NCBI GenBank assembly: GCA_046724665.1
Contig: JBKOWZ010000275.1
Coordinates: 1 to 12,920 of the forward strand
DNA: 12,920 nucleotides
DNA from: Actinocrinis sp046724665
GTDB taxonomy: Bacteria; Actinomycetota; Actinomycetes; Streptomycetales; Catenulisporaceae
Direction of reading: 5' to 3'
In this document: in pieces, positions 6,498 through 12,920 of the stretch
How the letters are laid out: each line of letters begins with the position of its first letter
Numbering within the stretch: position 1 is the first letter of the stretch
Position numbers and translations under genes: made by a program
Notes under the pieces: model-generated
Seen by the model: the letters and a program-made list of their open reading frames with translations, nothing else
Databases searched by the model: none
What the model was told of the DNA's origin: nothing

Positions 6498-7796
6498 TCA
6501 GGAGCCCGCGGCGCGGAAGGCGGCCAGCGAGGGCTTGATGGTGGCGCTCACTCCCGCGTCGGAGACCGCTTCGAGGGTCTTGAGCCCGTCGCCGGAGTTG
6601 ATCACCACGGTCGGCGCGCCGGGGTCGAGCACGCCGCTCTCGGCGAGCTTACGCAGCACGCCGACGGTCACGCCGCCGGCCGTCTCGGTGAAGACACCCT
6701 CGGTGCGGGCCAGCAGCCGCATCGCCGAGCGGACCTCGGCGTCGTCCACGTCCTCGACCGCGCCGCCGGTGCGCCGCACCACGTCGAGCACGTACGGGCC
6801 GTCCGCCGGGTTGCCGATCGCCAGCGACTTGGCGATCGTGTCCGGGCGCACCGGCTTGACCACGTCGTGGCCCGCCTTGAACGCGGCCGAGATCGGCGAG
6901 CAGCCGGACGCCTGCGCGCCGAAGATCCGGTACGGCCGGTCCTCGACCAGGCCGAGCGCGATCAGCTCCTTGAAGCCCTTGTCGATCTTGGTCAGCTGGG
7001 AGCCGGAGGCCACCGGGATCACGATCTGCTCGGGCAGCCGCCAGCCGAGCTGCTCGGCGATCTCGTATGCCAGCGTCTTGGAGCCCTCGGCGTAGTACGG
7101 CCGCAGGTTCACGTTCACGAAGCCCCAGCTCTCGCCGAGCTCGTCGCCGATCAGCTCGGAGCAGAAGCGGTTCACCTCGTCGTAGGTGCCGTCGATGGCG
7201 ACCACCCGGCCGCCGTAGACCGCCGCCATCACGATCTTGCCGGCCTCCAGCCCGGCCGGGATGAACACGCAGGAGTCGAGGCCGGCGCGGGCCGCCGCCG
7301 CGCTGACCGCCCCGGCCAGGTTGCCGGTGGACGAGCAGGACAGCGTGGTGAAGCCGAACGAGCGGGCCGCCTCGAGCGCGATGGCCACGACCCGGTCCTT
7401 GAACGAGTGCGTCGGGTTGCCCGAGTCGTCCTTGACGTACAGCGAGCGCAGGCCGAGCTCGCGGGCCAGGTTCTCGGCCTGGATCAGCCGGGTGGCGCCG
7501 GGGTTCAGGTTCGGCCGGGCGGCGACGTCGGCGGGCACCGGCAGCAGCGGGGCGTAACGCCAGATCGAGTTGGGGCCGCGCTCGATGTCCGCGCGGGTGA
7601 CCGTGCCGAAGTCGTAGGCGGTCTCCAGCGGGCCGAAACAGGACTCGCACACGTACACGGGCCCAAGCCCGGTCTGCTCGCCGCACTCGCGGCAGGAGAG
7701 CGCGACGGCGCGGCCGAACGGGGCGGTGCCGGCGACGCCGCCGTTGGCGGCGGCGGTCGTGTCGGCGGAGTGCGCGGGGGTGGCGGCGATGGTCAT
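6498..7796 (-). CDS. metM: Threonine-synthase-family PLP enzyme, probable MetM (O-phosphohomoserine-dependent homocysteine synthase)
   Basis: A 432-aa fold-type II PLP enzyme that an automatic annotation would call threonine synthase (thrC). Cys35/38/50/53 (CREC...CESC) form a probable zinc ribbon. The PLP lysine is K133 in NPTHSFKDR, followed by the phosphate-binding SCSSTGNLAGAVSAAAARAG. The C-terminus ends in KPSLAAFRAAG. Threonine synthase and MetM share the substrate O-phosphohomoserine. MetM replaces the phosphate with sulfur from a carrier-protein thiocarboxylate to make homocysteine; as I recall, this was described recently in Streptomyces. A SAM-I riboswitch in front and a CysO-like carrier immediately behind fit MetM, and hom and thrB are absent. 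The ATG at 7796 has GAGAGG at 7804-7809, spacing 7. The family call is firm; MetM over ThrC is inference from context. Confidence 0.9.
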   Translation of the reverse strand: MTIAATPAHSADTTAAANGGVAGTAPFGRAVALSCRECGEQTGLGPVYVCESCFGPLETAYDFGTVTRADIERGPNSIWRYAPLLPVPADVAARPNLNPGATRLIQAENLARELGLRSLYVKDDSGNPTHSFKDRVVAIALEAARSFGFTTLSCSSTGNLAGAVSAAAARAGLDSCVFIPAGLEAGKIVMAAVYGGRVVAIDGTYDEVNRFCSELIGDELGESWGFVNVNLRPYYAEGSKTLAYEIAEQLGWRLPEQIVIPVASGSQLTKIDKGFKELIALGLVEDRPYRIFGAQASGCSPISAAFKAGHDVVKPVRPDTIAKSLAIGNPADGPYVLDVVRRTGGAVEDVDDAEVRSAMRLLARTEGVFTETAGGVTVGVLRKLAESGVLDPGAPTVVINSGDGLKTLEAVSDAGVSATIKPSLAAFRAAGS

Positions 7797-7810
7797 GGCG
7801 AGGCCTCTCT

Positions 7811-7940
7811 CCTCATCTTCCCCGTCGGCTTTCGACGGGCCGGACTTGGCACCTGTCCCGGCGGGCCTCGCGTCGCGAAGGTCATCGGGGTGGTTGCCGG
7901 AGCTTCGCAGGGCCGTTCCCTCAGCTCCTCTGGATGAGCA
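7811..7940 (-). ncRNA. SAM-I (S-box) riboswitch
   Basis: Read on the minus strand, the leader shows the S-box core in order. P1 is CTCATC (7938-7933) pairing with GATGAG (7817-7812). P2 is GGAGC (7928-7924) pairing with GCTCC (7903-7899) and containing GAGGGAACGGCCC. The conserved GGCAACC is at 7898-7892 and GGTGCCAA at 7853-7846. P4 is CCCGTC (7839-7834) pairing with GACGGG (7826-7821). The spacing fits SAM-I aptamers of high-GC actinomycetes. P1 abuts the metM ribosome binding site (SD at 7809-7804, ATG 7796), leaving no room for a terminator, so control is probably translational: SAM stabilises P1 and hides GAGGAG. Genes under S-box control belong to methionine, cysteine or SAM metabolism. 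Confidence 0.93.
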
Positions 7941-7986
7941 AAACTGTGAAGTTGTCGATCCGGGTGACTAAGACACCGGATTCGTT

Positions 7987-8002
7987 TGACCTTTCCAGGT
8001 CA
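7987..8002. repeat. Perfect inverted repeat TGACCT-N4-AGGTCA between metM and otsA
   Basis: TGACCT (7987-7992) and AGGTCA (7997-8002) are exact inverted arms with a 4-nt centre. The site is about 50 bp before the riboswitch, near where the metM leader transcript should start, and 180 bp before otsA. It could be an operator for either divergent gene or a simple hairpin. The rest of 7941-8182 shows no gene and no convincing promoter boxes. Confidence 0.4.
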
Positions 8003-8182
8003 TCAAGCACTCTACCGGATCGCGACGATTGCACCACATCCGTTTCATCTGGTGGTCATCCGGGCGCCGTGGCCGAGCTGCGGCCGCCGCGTTCACCCTC
8101 CGCGGCGTGAGACTGATCACGTACCGAGACGAGTTGCCCGAATCGTGATTAACACGGGCTTGGCCTGGAAACGACCGACACC

Positions 8183-9673
8183 GTGTTGGGATCTGCGCGG
8201 ACATTCGGGCCAGGCAAGGCCTCGGTACTGGTCGCCTCGAATCGGGGCCCTGTCTCGTTCACGCTGCGGGAGAACGGCGAGTTGGCCGCCAAGCGCGGCG
8301 GCGGCGGGCTGGTCTCCGGCCTGTCCTCGGTCACCGCGCAGGGCGAGGCTGAGCAGGTGTGGGCATGCGCGGCGCTGTCCGACGGCGACCGCGCGGCCGT
8401 GCACCGCTCCCCGGGCGGGCGGCTGGACCGAATCGGCCTGGTCGATCCGTCGCTGCCGGTGCGGATGCTTGACATCGACCCGGAAACGCTGCACCGCGCG
8501 TACAACGCGGTGGCGAACTCGACCCTGTGGTTCATCCACCACATGCTTTACGCGACGCCGTTCAGTCCGTCCTACGGCGGGCGATTCCGCGACGAGTGGG
8601 AGTCGTACGTCGCGTACAACCGCGCCTTCGCCGAGGCGTTGGCCGAGGAGGCGGCGCCGCACGCCCGCGTGATGGTGCAGGACTACCACCTCGCGCTGGT
8701 GCCGAAGTTGCTGCGCGAACTGCGCCCCGATCTGCACATCGGGCACTTCTCGCACACTCCGTGGGGCCCGCCGGACTACTTCGGGATCCTGCCGGACGAG
8801 GTGGCGCGCGGGGTGCTCGAGGGCATGCTCGGCGCGGACTACCTCGGCTTCCTGACCGAGCGGTGGGCGCTGGCGTTCATGGACTGCTGCGCGCGGCTTC
8901 TGGGCCTGCCGATCGACCGCGAGCGGATGACCGTCGGCGGCACGGACGGGGCGGCGGCGACCCGCGTCGGCGTGCACAGCCTCGGCGTGGACGCGGATTT
9001 CATCGTCGAACGGGCTGGCCGCCCGGACGTGGACGCCAAGCTGGCCGCGCTGCGCGAGGCGATCGGCGACCGGCAGGTGATCGTGCGGGTGGACCGGACC
9101 GAGCTGTCCAAGAACATAGTGCGCGGCCTGGAGGCGTACGCGGACCTGCTGCGCCGCCGCCCCGAGTGGCGTGGCCGGGTGGTGCACATCGCCTTCGCCT
9201 ATCCGAGCCGGCACGACCTGCCGGAGTACCGCGACTACACGGCGGCGGTGCTGCGGACCGCGAAGGAGATCGAGGACGAGTTCGGCACCCCGGAATGGCA
9301 GCCGCTGATCCTGCACGTCGAGGACGACTTCGCCCGCTCGCTCGCGGCGTACCGGCTGGCCGACGTCGCGGTGGTCAACCCGATCCGCGACGGGATGAAC
9401 CTGGTCGCCAAGGAGATCCCCATCGTCGCGGCGGCCACCGGCGGCGCCTGCGGCCTGGTGCTCTCCCGCGAGGCCGGGGCGTTCGCCGAACTCGGCGGGG
9501 ACGCGCTCGTGGTCAACCCCTACGACATCACCGGCACCGCCGAAGCGCTGCACGCCGCGCTGTCGATGGACCGGGACGAGCGGCGGCGCCGGTGCGAGCG
9601 GCTGGCCGCCGCCGGGGCGGCCCTCCCGCCGCAGCGCTGGTTCGCCGACCAGCTCGCCGCGCTGGGCGCATGA
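8183..9673 (+). CDS. otsA: Alpha,alpha-trehalose-phosphate synthase (GT20 family)
   Basis: A 496-aa retaining GT-B glycosyltransferase that makes trehalose-6-phosphate from a nucleotide-activated glucose and glucose-6-phosphate. Visible motifs are ASNRGPVSF (18-26), GGGGLVSGL (39-47), QDYHLALVPKLLR (166-178), HFSHTPWGP (188-196), VDRTELSK (303-310, with the donor-phosphate Arg305 and Lys310 spaced as in E. coli OtsA) and NPIRDGMNLVAKE (399-411). Streptomyces enzymes of this type can prefer GDP-glucose, and the TELSKN variant of the usual LDYSKG fits that group. The start is a GTG with only a weak GGAA-like Shine-Dalgarno. An in-frame TAA at 8150-8152 excludes an upstream start, though TTG 8186 is possible. 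No otsB follows. It converges on the DUF3263 gene with 3 nt between stops. Confidence 0.95.
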   Translation: MLGSARTFGPGKASVLVASNRGPVSFTLRENGELAAKRGGGGLVSGLSSVTAQGEAEQVWACAALSDGDRAAVHRSPGGRLDRIGLVDPSLPVRMLDIDPETLHRAYNAVANSTLWFIHHMLYATPFSPSYGGRFRDEWESYVAYNRAFAEALAEEAAPHARVMVQDYHLALVPKLLRELRPDLHIGHFSHTPWGPPDYFGILPDEVARGVLEGMLGADYLGFLTERWALAFMDCCARLLGLPIDRERMTVGGTDGAAATRVGVHSLGVDADFIVERAGRPDVDAKLAALREAIGDRQVIVRVDRTELSKNIVRGLEAYADLLRRRPEWRGRVVHIAFAYPSRHDLPEYRDYTAAVLRTAKEIEDEFGTPEWQPLILHVEDDFARSLAAYRLADVAVVNPIRDGMNLVAKEIPIVAAATGGACGLVLSREAGAFAELGGDALVVNPYDITGTAEALHAALSMDRDERRRRCERLAAAGAALPPQRWFADQLAALGA

Positions 9674-9676
9674 GGA

Positions 9677-10081
9677 TCAGGCCGGGCTCGGCCGCATCCG
9701 GCCGGAGCGGGCCCGCTGCCTGGTAGCCCGCTGCCGCCGCAGCCGCTTGACCAGCACCGGCTCGCACTCCTGCGCCTCGGGGCGGTCGAGCAGCGCGTTG
9801 AGTACCTGGTAGTAGCGGGTCGGCGACCACTCGAAGCTGTCCCGGATCGCCTGGTCCTTGGCGCCGCTGTACTTCCAGTACTGCTTCTCGAAGGCGAGCA
9901 CGGCGCGTTCGCGGTCGGTCAGCGGATGGTCGGCCGAGGATGATTCTTCGGCTGAGGGTAACGCTTCGGCCGAGTGCGGCTCAGGCTGCGCGGGCACGAA
10001 CGCTTCCGCGGTCTGCGCGACCGCGGGCTCGACCAGGACGGGAATCGCCGCCACGTCCCTTTGCAGCGCGCTTGACGTCAT
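9677..10081 (-). CDS. DUF3263 domain-containing protein
   Basis: A 134-aa actinobacterial protein of unknown function. Residues about 1-50 are an Ala/Pro/Glu/Ser-rich, probably disordered acidic tail. Residues 52-115 form the DUF3263 domain, recognisable from LTDRERAVLAFEKQYWKY, GAKDQAIRDSF and SPTRYYQVLNALLDRPEA. The C-terminus is strongly basic (VKRLRRQRATRQRARSGR). The compact helical domain with a RYYQVL helix and basic tail suggests nucleic-acid binding, but this is inference. The ATG at 10081 has GAGGAG with a 7-nt spacer. It is divergent from nagA, and its stop codon is 3 nt from that of otsA, so the two mRNAs must overlap unless transcription ends inside the genes. Confidence 0.85.
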   Translation of the reverse strand: MTSSALQRDVAAIPVLVEPAVAQTAEAFVPAQPEPHSAEALPSAEESSSADHPLTDRERAVLAFEKQYWKYSGAKDQAIRDSFEWSPTRYYQVLNALLDRPEAQECEPVLVKRLRRQRATRQRARSGRMRPSPA

Positions 10082-10196
10082 CTGACTACTCCTCAGCCGC
10101 CTTGTCCCCTCTGCACATGGTAAGCGCGCGGACCGACAAGTCGAGATGCGGGCGGCGCTGGCAGGTCCCGAGCGGTGTAGCGTAAGGTATTGGCGC

Positions 10197-10212
10197 TAAG
10201 GTCTATACCAAT
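10197..10212. promoter_or_regulatory. dre-like operator upstream of nagA
   Basis: The 16-mer TAAGGTCTATACCAAT matches the DasR consensus ACTGGTCTAGACCACT at 11 of 16 positions, and at 10 of 11 in the core GGTCTAGACCA (one change, G to T). It ends 18 bp before the nagA ATG, where bound repressor would cover the initiation region. Together with the site at 463-485 it places nagA and the PTS genes under one GlcNAc-responsive regulator. Confidence 0.72.
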
Positions 10213-10230
10213 CTGACGCAAGGTAGCCCG

Positions 10231-11412
10231 ATGCCAGTACTGCGCCACGCCCGCCTCGTCCTGCCCGACGGTGTCGTCGAGAACGGCTGGCTGTGCACCG
10301 AGGGGGAGCGGATAGCCGCCGTGGGCGGCCCCGCCCAGCTTCCGCCCGGCCCCGACGGCACGACCCACGACCTGACCGGCCGCTACGTGGTGCCCGGCTT
10401 CGTTGACATGCACGTGCACGGCGGGGGCGGCGGCGCCTTCTCCTCCGGCCGGATCGACGAGGCCCGCGGCGCGGCGGCCTTCCACCTCAGCCACGGCACG
10501 ACGACCATCATGGCCTCCACGGTCACCGGAGCGCTGCCCGACCTGGAGCGTTACGTGGCGCAGCTCGCCGAGCTCGTCGAGGACGGCGAACTGGCCGGCA
10601 TCCATCTTGAAGGCCCGTTCATCGCCCGCTCACGCTGCGGCGCGCACGACCCGAACCTGCTGCGCGACCCGGAGCCCGAGGCGGTGCGGCGGCTGGTGAA
10701 GGCCGGGCGCGGCGCGGTCCGCATGGTGACGCTGGCCCCCGAGCTCGAGCACGGGCTCGAGGCCACCGGGCTGCTCGCCGACGCCGGGGTGGTCGCGGCG
10801 ATCGGGCACACCGACGCCACCTACGCCGAGGCCAACCACGCCATCGCCCGCGGCGCCCGCGTGGCCACGCACGTGTTCAACGCGATGCGGCCGGTGCACC
10901 ACCGCGAGCCGGGGCCGGTCACCGCGGCGCTGGAGCAGGACGAGGTCTTCGTCGAGGTCGTCAACGACGGCATGCACGTGCACCCCTCGGTGGTCAGCCT
11001 GGTCTTCTCCGCCGCCGGCGCGCACCGCACCGCCCTGATCACCGACGCGATGCAGGCGGCCGGCCTGTCCGACGGGCAGTACCCGCTCGGCCCGCTGACG
11101 GTCGAGGTCAGCGGCGGCGCGGTGCGCGTCGCGGGCACCGACACGCTGGCCGGTTCGACGCTCACCATGGACAACGCGCTGCGCAACACCGTGCTCAGCG
11201 TCGGGATCCCGATCGAGCAGGCCGCGATCTCCGCCTCGCTCACCCCGGCGCGGGCCCTCGGCCTCGACGACCGGATCGGCAGCCTGGAGCCGGGCAAGTA
11301 CGCCGACCTCGTCGTGCTCGACGACGAGCTGCGGGTGGTCGCGGTGATGCGGCGCGGGCGCTGGGTGCACGGAACGGCGCTCGCCGCGCCCACCCGGGCC
11401 GTCACCCGTTAG
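10231..11412 (+). CDS. nagA: N-acetylglucosamine-6-phosphate deacetylase
   Basis: A 393-aa amidohydrolase that converts GlcNAc-6-P to GlcN-6-P and acetate, the first step after PTS uptake of GlcNAc. The metal and substrate residues are in place: DMHVHG (His61, His63), GIHLEGPF (Glu127), GHTDATYAE (His193), ATHVFNAM (His214), DGMHVHP (His249) and the catalytic Asp272 in ITDAM. The C-terminal GSLEPGKYADLVVLD is typical of the superfamily. The length is normal. The ATG at 10231 has only a weak AAGG at 10220-10223. Upstream is a dre-like operator. No nagK or nagB lies beside it, unlike the nagK-nagA pair I recall in S. coelicolor. A stem-loop at 11423-11443 probably ends the transcript. Confidence 0.96.
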   Translation: MPVLRHARLVLPDGVVENGWLCTEGERIAAVGGPAQLPPGPDGTTHDLTGRYVVPGFVDMHVHGGGGGAFSSGRIDEARGAAAFHLSHGTTTIMASTVTGALPDLERYVAQLAELVEDGELAGIHLEGPFIARSRCGAHDPNLLRDPEPEAVRRLVKAGRGAVRMVTLAPELEHGLEATGLLADAGVVAAIGHTDATYAEANHAIARGARVATHVFNAMRPVHHREPGPVTAALEQDEVFVEVVNDGMHVHPSVVSLVFSAAGAHRTALITDAMQAAGLSDGQYPLGPLTVEVSGGAVRVAGTDTLAGSTLTMDNALRNTVLSVGIPIEQAAISASLTPARALGLDDRIGSLEPGKYADLVVLDDELRVVAVMRRGRWVHGTALAAPTRAVTR

Positions 11413-11422
11413 CAGGCACCGT

Positions 11423-11443
11423 TTCGGGCAGCTTTCGCCCGAA
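11423..11443 (+). terminator. Short stem-loop after nagA
   Basis: TTCGGGC (11423-11429) pairs with GCCCGAA (11437-11443) around a 7-nt loop, 11 nt after the nagA stop. There is no U tract. It is a plausible factor-free actinomycete terminator separating nagA from the next two-gene unit. Confidence 0.55.
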
Positions 11444-11565
11444 TGGATGATCATGAGCGCCTTTATGCACCTTTGTCGGTTTCGACACCGGTACCGCGTT
11501 GAGAGAATCCGGGTGGAACGCGCCGAAACCTCCGGCCGCCCGACAACGCAACGCAGGGAGCGACG

Positions 11566-11760
11566 ATGGTTCTCTCGGTCTCCGGTGTACTGCTGCTCGG
11601 GATCATCGTCTTCATCCTGTTCCGCAAGGACGGGCTGAAGATCTCGCACATGATCGTCTGCATGCTGTTCGGCTTCTACCTCGCCTCGACCTCGATCGCC
11701 GGCTCCATCAAGAACAGCGCGGACTCGATCGCGGGTTTCATCAGCGGTCTGCACTTCTGA
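11566..11760 (+). CDS. Small two-helix membrane protein of unknown function
   Basis: A 64-aa protein I cannot assign to a named family. Residues about 1-19 (VLSVSGVLLLGIIVFILF) form a transmembrane helix without an N-terminal basic region. A short charged turn follows (RKDGLK, 20-25), then a second helix at about 27-47 (MIVCMLFGFYLASTSIAG). The C-terminal 17 residues (KNSADSIAGFISGLHF) could be an amphipathic helix. The ATG at 11566 has GGGAG at 11555-11559. The stop lies 1 nt before the ATG of the FtsK/SpoIIIE-like ATPase, so the two are almost certainly translated together. The pairing suggests a membrane partner of that ATPase; this is inference. Confidence 0.8.
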   Translation: MVLSVSGVLLLGIIVFILFRKDGLKISHMIVCMLFGFYLASTSIAGSIKNSADSIAGFISGLHF

Positions 11761-11761
11761 G

Positions 11762-12920
11762 ATGGCGCCGGCCACCCGGACCCCGGACTCGGTGTGGACC
11801 AGGCTCGGCCACGCGGTCGCCGGCTCTCCCCCGGTCGCCTGGGTCAACGACTCGGTGCTGCACCACCCGGGCATCACCAAGGGCAGGGGGATGGCCCACG
11901 ACGGCGTGGCGCGCGTGCTCGACATCTGCTATCCGCTCATCGTGCTCGCGCGCGGCGCCCGGCGCGGCGCCCGGCGGCTCGGCGCCTGGTGGAAGGACGC
12001 GCCGAAGGAGAAGCGGCGCCTCCAGGCGGTGATCGCGGTCGCCTGCCTGGTCGGCATCGGGCTGCTGCGGTACGGGCCGCCGCTGCTGATCCTGGGCGCC
12101 GTCGGCGGCGCGGCCTGGCTCGGCCGGGACACCTCGCGCCGGGGCGCGGACCCGGAGGACCCGGCGCGCATCGCGCGGCTCCAGTCGATCTACAACGGCC
12201 TGGTGGCGTACCTCCAGGACGGCGACGACCCGGACCAGCACTTCAAGCCGGGCGGCGGCTACCGGGACGCGTTCACCGCCTGGGAGTTCGACGAGCGGGA
12301 CCGGCTCATCCGGCTGCGGATGGACTACTCCGAGTACTTCCGGGACGGCGAGGCGGAGAGCCGGGCGAAGGTGGAGCGGGCGCTTGAGGGCAAGATCGGC
12401 CACGCCAACGAGTACCTGTACGCCTGGGACGAGGAGGGCAACCACCTCGACGTGCGCATCCTGCCGCCGCTGCCGGAGGGGATCGGCGCGCAGCCCTGGC
12501 CGGTCGCGGACATCGAGTTCGTGCTCGGCGTCACCGACCCCGGCTCGGCGGGCCGGCTGATCCCGGTCACGGTGCCCGACCCGGACGCCGCCGAGGACGG
12601 CTCCGCCCCGGCCGGCTTCCGGATCGCGCAGCTGGCGCCGGTGGTGTGGCGGATCGGCTCGCCGAGCGCGAACCCGCACCTGCTGGTGGCCGGCGGCCCG
12701 GGCAGCGGCAAGTCCACCGCGGTGCGCTCGCTGCTCGGCCAGGCGCTGGCCCGCGGCCACCGGGTCGCCGTGATCGACAACGACCAGAGCGCCGAGTACG
12801 CGGCGCTGGCCGGCCGGCCGAACGTGCTGCGCGTGGCCGAGGACCCGGCCGACGCGCTCGACCTGCTCGACTGGTTCGGCCAGGAGGTCGAGCGGCGCGC
12901 CGGGGGCGGCGGCCCGGCCG
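11762..12920 (+). CDS. FtsK/SpoIIIE-like membrane ATPase, C-terminal part outside the window
   Basis: 386 residues are visible and the frame is open to the edge. There are two hydrophobic segments at about 87-102 and 105-120, preceded by a basic stretch (RGARRGARRLGAWWK). A soluble region of about 130-300 follows and leads to the Walker A motif GGPGSGKST (311-319). After it comes VAVIDNDQSAEY, where FtsK-type proteins carry a conserved acidic strand. Such ATPases pump DNA through septa or, as in plasmid TraB-type proteins, between cells; type VII secretion ATPases share the fold. The long N-terminal domain differs from classical four-helix FtsK, so a chromosomal paralogue or transfer-type protein is likelier than the division FtsK. 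It has no clear Shine-Dalgarno and follows the small membrane gene by 1 nt, implying coupling. Confidence 0.75.
   Translation, partial: MAPATRTPDSVWTRLGHAVAGSPPVAWVNDSVLHHPGITKGRGMAHDGVARVLDICYPLIVLARGARRGARRLGAWWKDAPKEKRRLQAVIAVACLVGIGLLRYGPPLLILGAVGGAAWLGRDTSRRGADPEDPARIARLQSIYNGLVAYLQDGDDPDQHFKPGGGYRDAFTAWEFDERDRLIRLRMDYSEYFRDGEAESRAKVERALEGKIGHANEYLYAWDEEGNHLDVRILPPLPEGIGAQPWPVADIEFVLGVTDPGSAGRLIPVTVPDPDAAEDGSAPAGFRIAQLAPVVWRIGSPSANPHLLVAGGPGSGKSTAVRSLLGQALARGHRVAVIDNDQSAEYAALAGRPNVLRVAEDPADALDLLDWFGQEVERRAGGGGPA

Noticed and set aside
6420..7937. 505-codon open frame on the plus strand opposite metM and the riboswitch
   Set aside because: The opposite strand encodes an unmistakable PLP enzyme; this frame is a compositional artefact of high GC.
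7986..8672. Plus-strand frame reaching into otsA from the intergenic region
   Set aside because: It overlaps the GT20 N-terminal motifs in another frame and gives an Arg/Pro/Thr-rich product of no known kind.
8117..9553. 478-codon open frame on the minus strand opposite otsA
   Set aside because: OtsA on the plus strand has full GT20 motifs; the antisense product is rich in Arg/Ala/Val/His without any recognisable domain.
10630..11925. Minus-strand open frame across nagA and the following gap
   Set aside because: It is antisense to the metal-binding motifs of NagA and has no domain or ribosome binding site.
11741..12760. Minus-strand open frame opposite the FtsK-like gene
   Set aside because: The plus strand has a Walker A motif and a translationally coupled start; the antisense product is low-complexity Arg/Ala/Val/Pro.
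11762..12920. Right end as an integrated conjugative element
   Set aside because: A single FtsK-like ATPase with one small membrane protein is not enough; no integrase, tRNA attachment site or repeat is visible in the window.

Overview
The window is chromosomal DNA from a high-GC actinomycete, most likely a Streptomyces-like organism (Streptomycetales or Catenulisporales). The grounds are very strong G/C at third codon positions, a stand-alone GroEL with a Gly/Met tail behind CIRCE operators, a ScoF-type cold-shock protein, a DUF3263 protein, an actinobacterial-type OtsA, and DasR-like operator sites. From memory, the order groEL2 - csp - MoaD-like - threonine-synthase-like - otsA - nagA resembles the SCO4296 to SCO4284 region of S. 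coelicolor. Finding the PTS genes beside it differs from that species.

Left part (1-3460): a GlcNAc/PTS module. A DasR/NagR-type GntR regulator (minus strand, cut by the window edge) is divergent from nagF (EIIB), crr (EIIA), ptsH (HPr) and ptsI (Enzyme I). A dre-like operator lies in the divergent promoter region. EIIC, the membrane permease, is not in the window. A perfect 17-bp stem ends the module where it meets groEL head-on. nagA (10231-11412) has its own dre-like site and very probably belongs to the same regulon: NagF/Crr/HPr/EI help import GlcNAc as GlcNAc-6-P, and NagA deacetylates it.

Middle part (3489-7940), all on the minus strand: groEL with two CIRCE operators, a 66-aa cold-shock protein with a strong terminator, then a two-gene unit of a MoaD/ThiS/CysO-like sulfur carrier and a threonine-synthase-family PLP enzyme. 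In front of this unit I find a SAM-I (S-box) riboswitch at about 7811-7940. A SAM-sensing leader makes little sense for threonine synthesis and good sense for methionine synthesis. The pair therefore looks like the MetM/MetO route (O-phosphohomoserine plus protein thiocarboxylate to homocysteine) rather than a plain thrC. The carrier ends Gly-Gly-Cys-Cys instead of Gly-Gly, so it should need C-terminal trimming before activation. This riboswitch, PLP enzyme and carrier unit is the most interesting system in the window.

Right part (8183-12920): otsA (trehalose-6-phosphate synthase) converges with a DUF3263 gene with only 3 nt between stop codons. nagA follows, divergent from the DUF3263 gene. 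Last come a 64-aa two-helix membrane protein and, 1 nt behind it, an FtsK/SpoIIIE-like membrane ATPase cut by the right edge. No tRNA, rRNA, IS element, CRISPR array or attachment site was seen.
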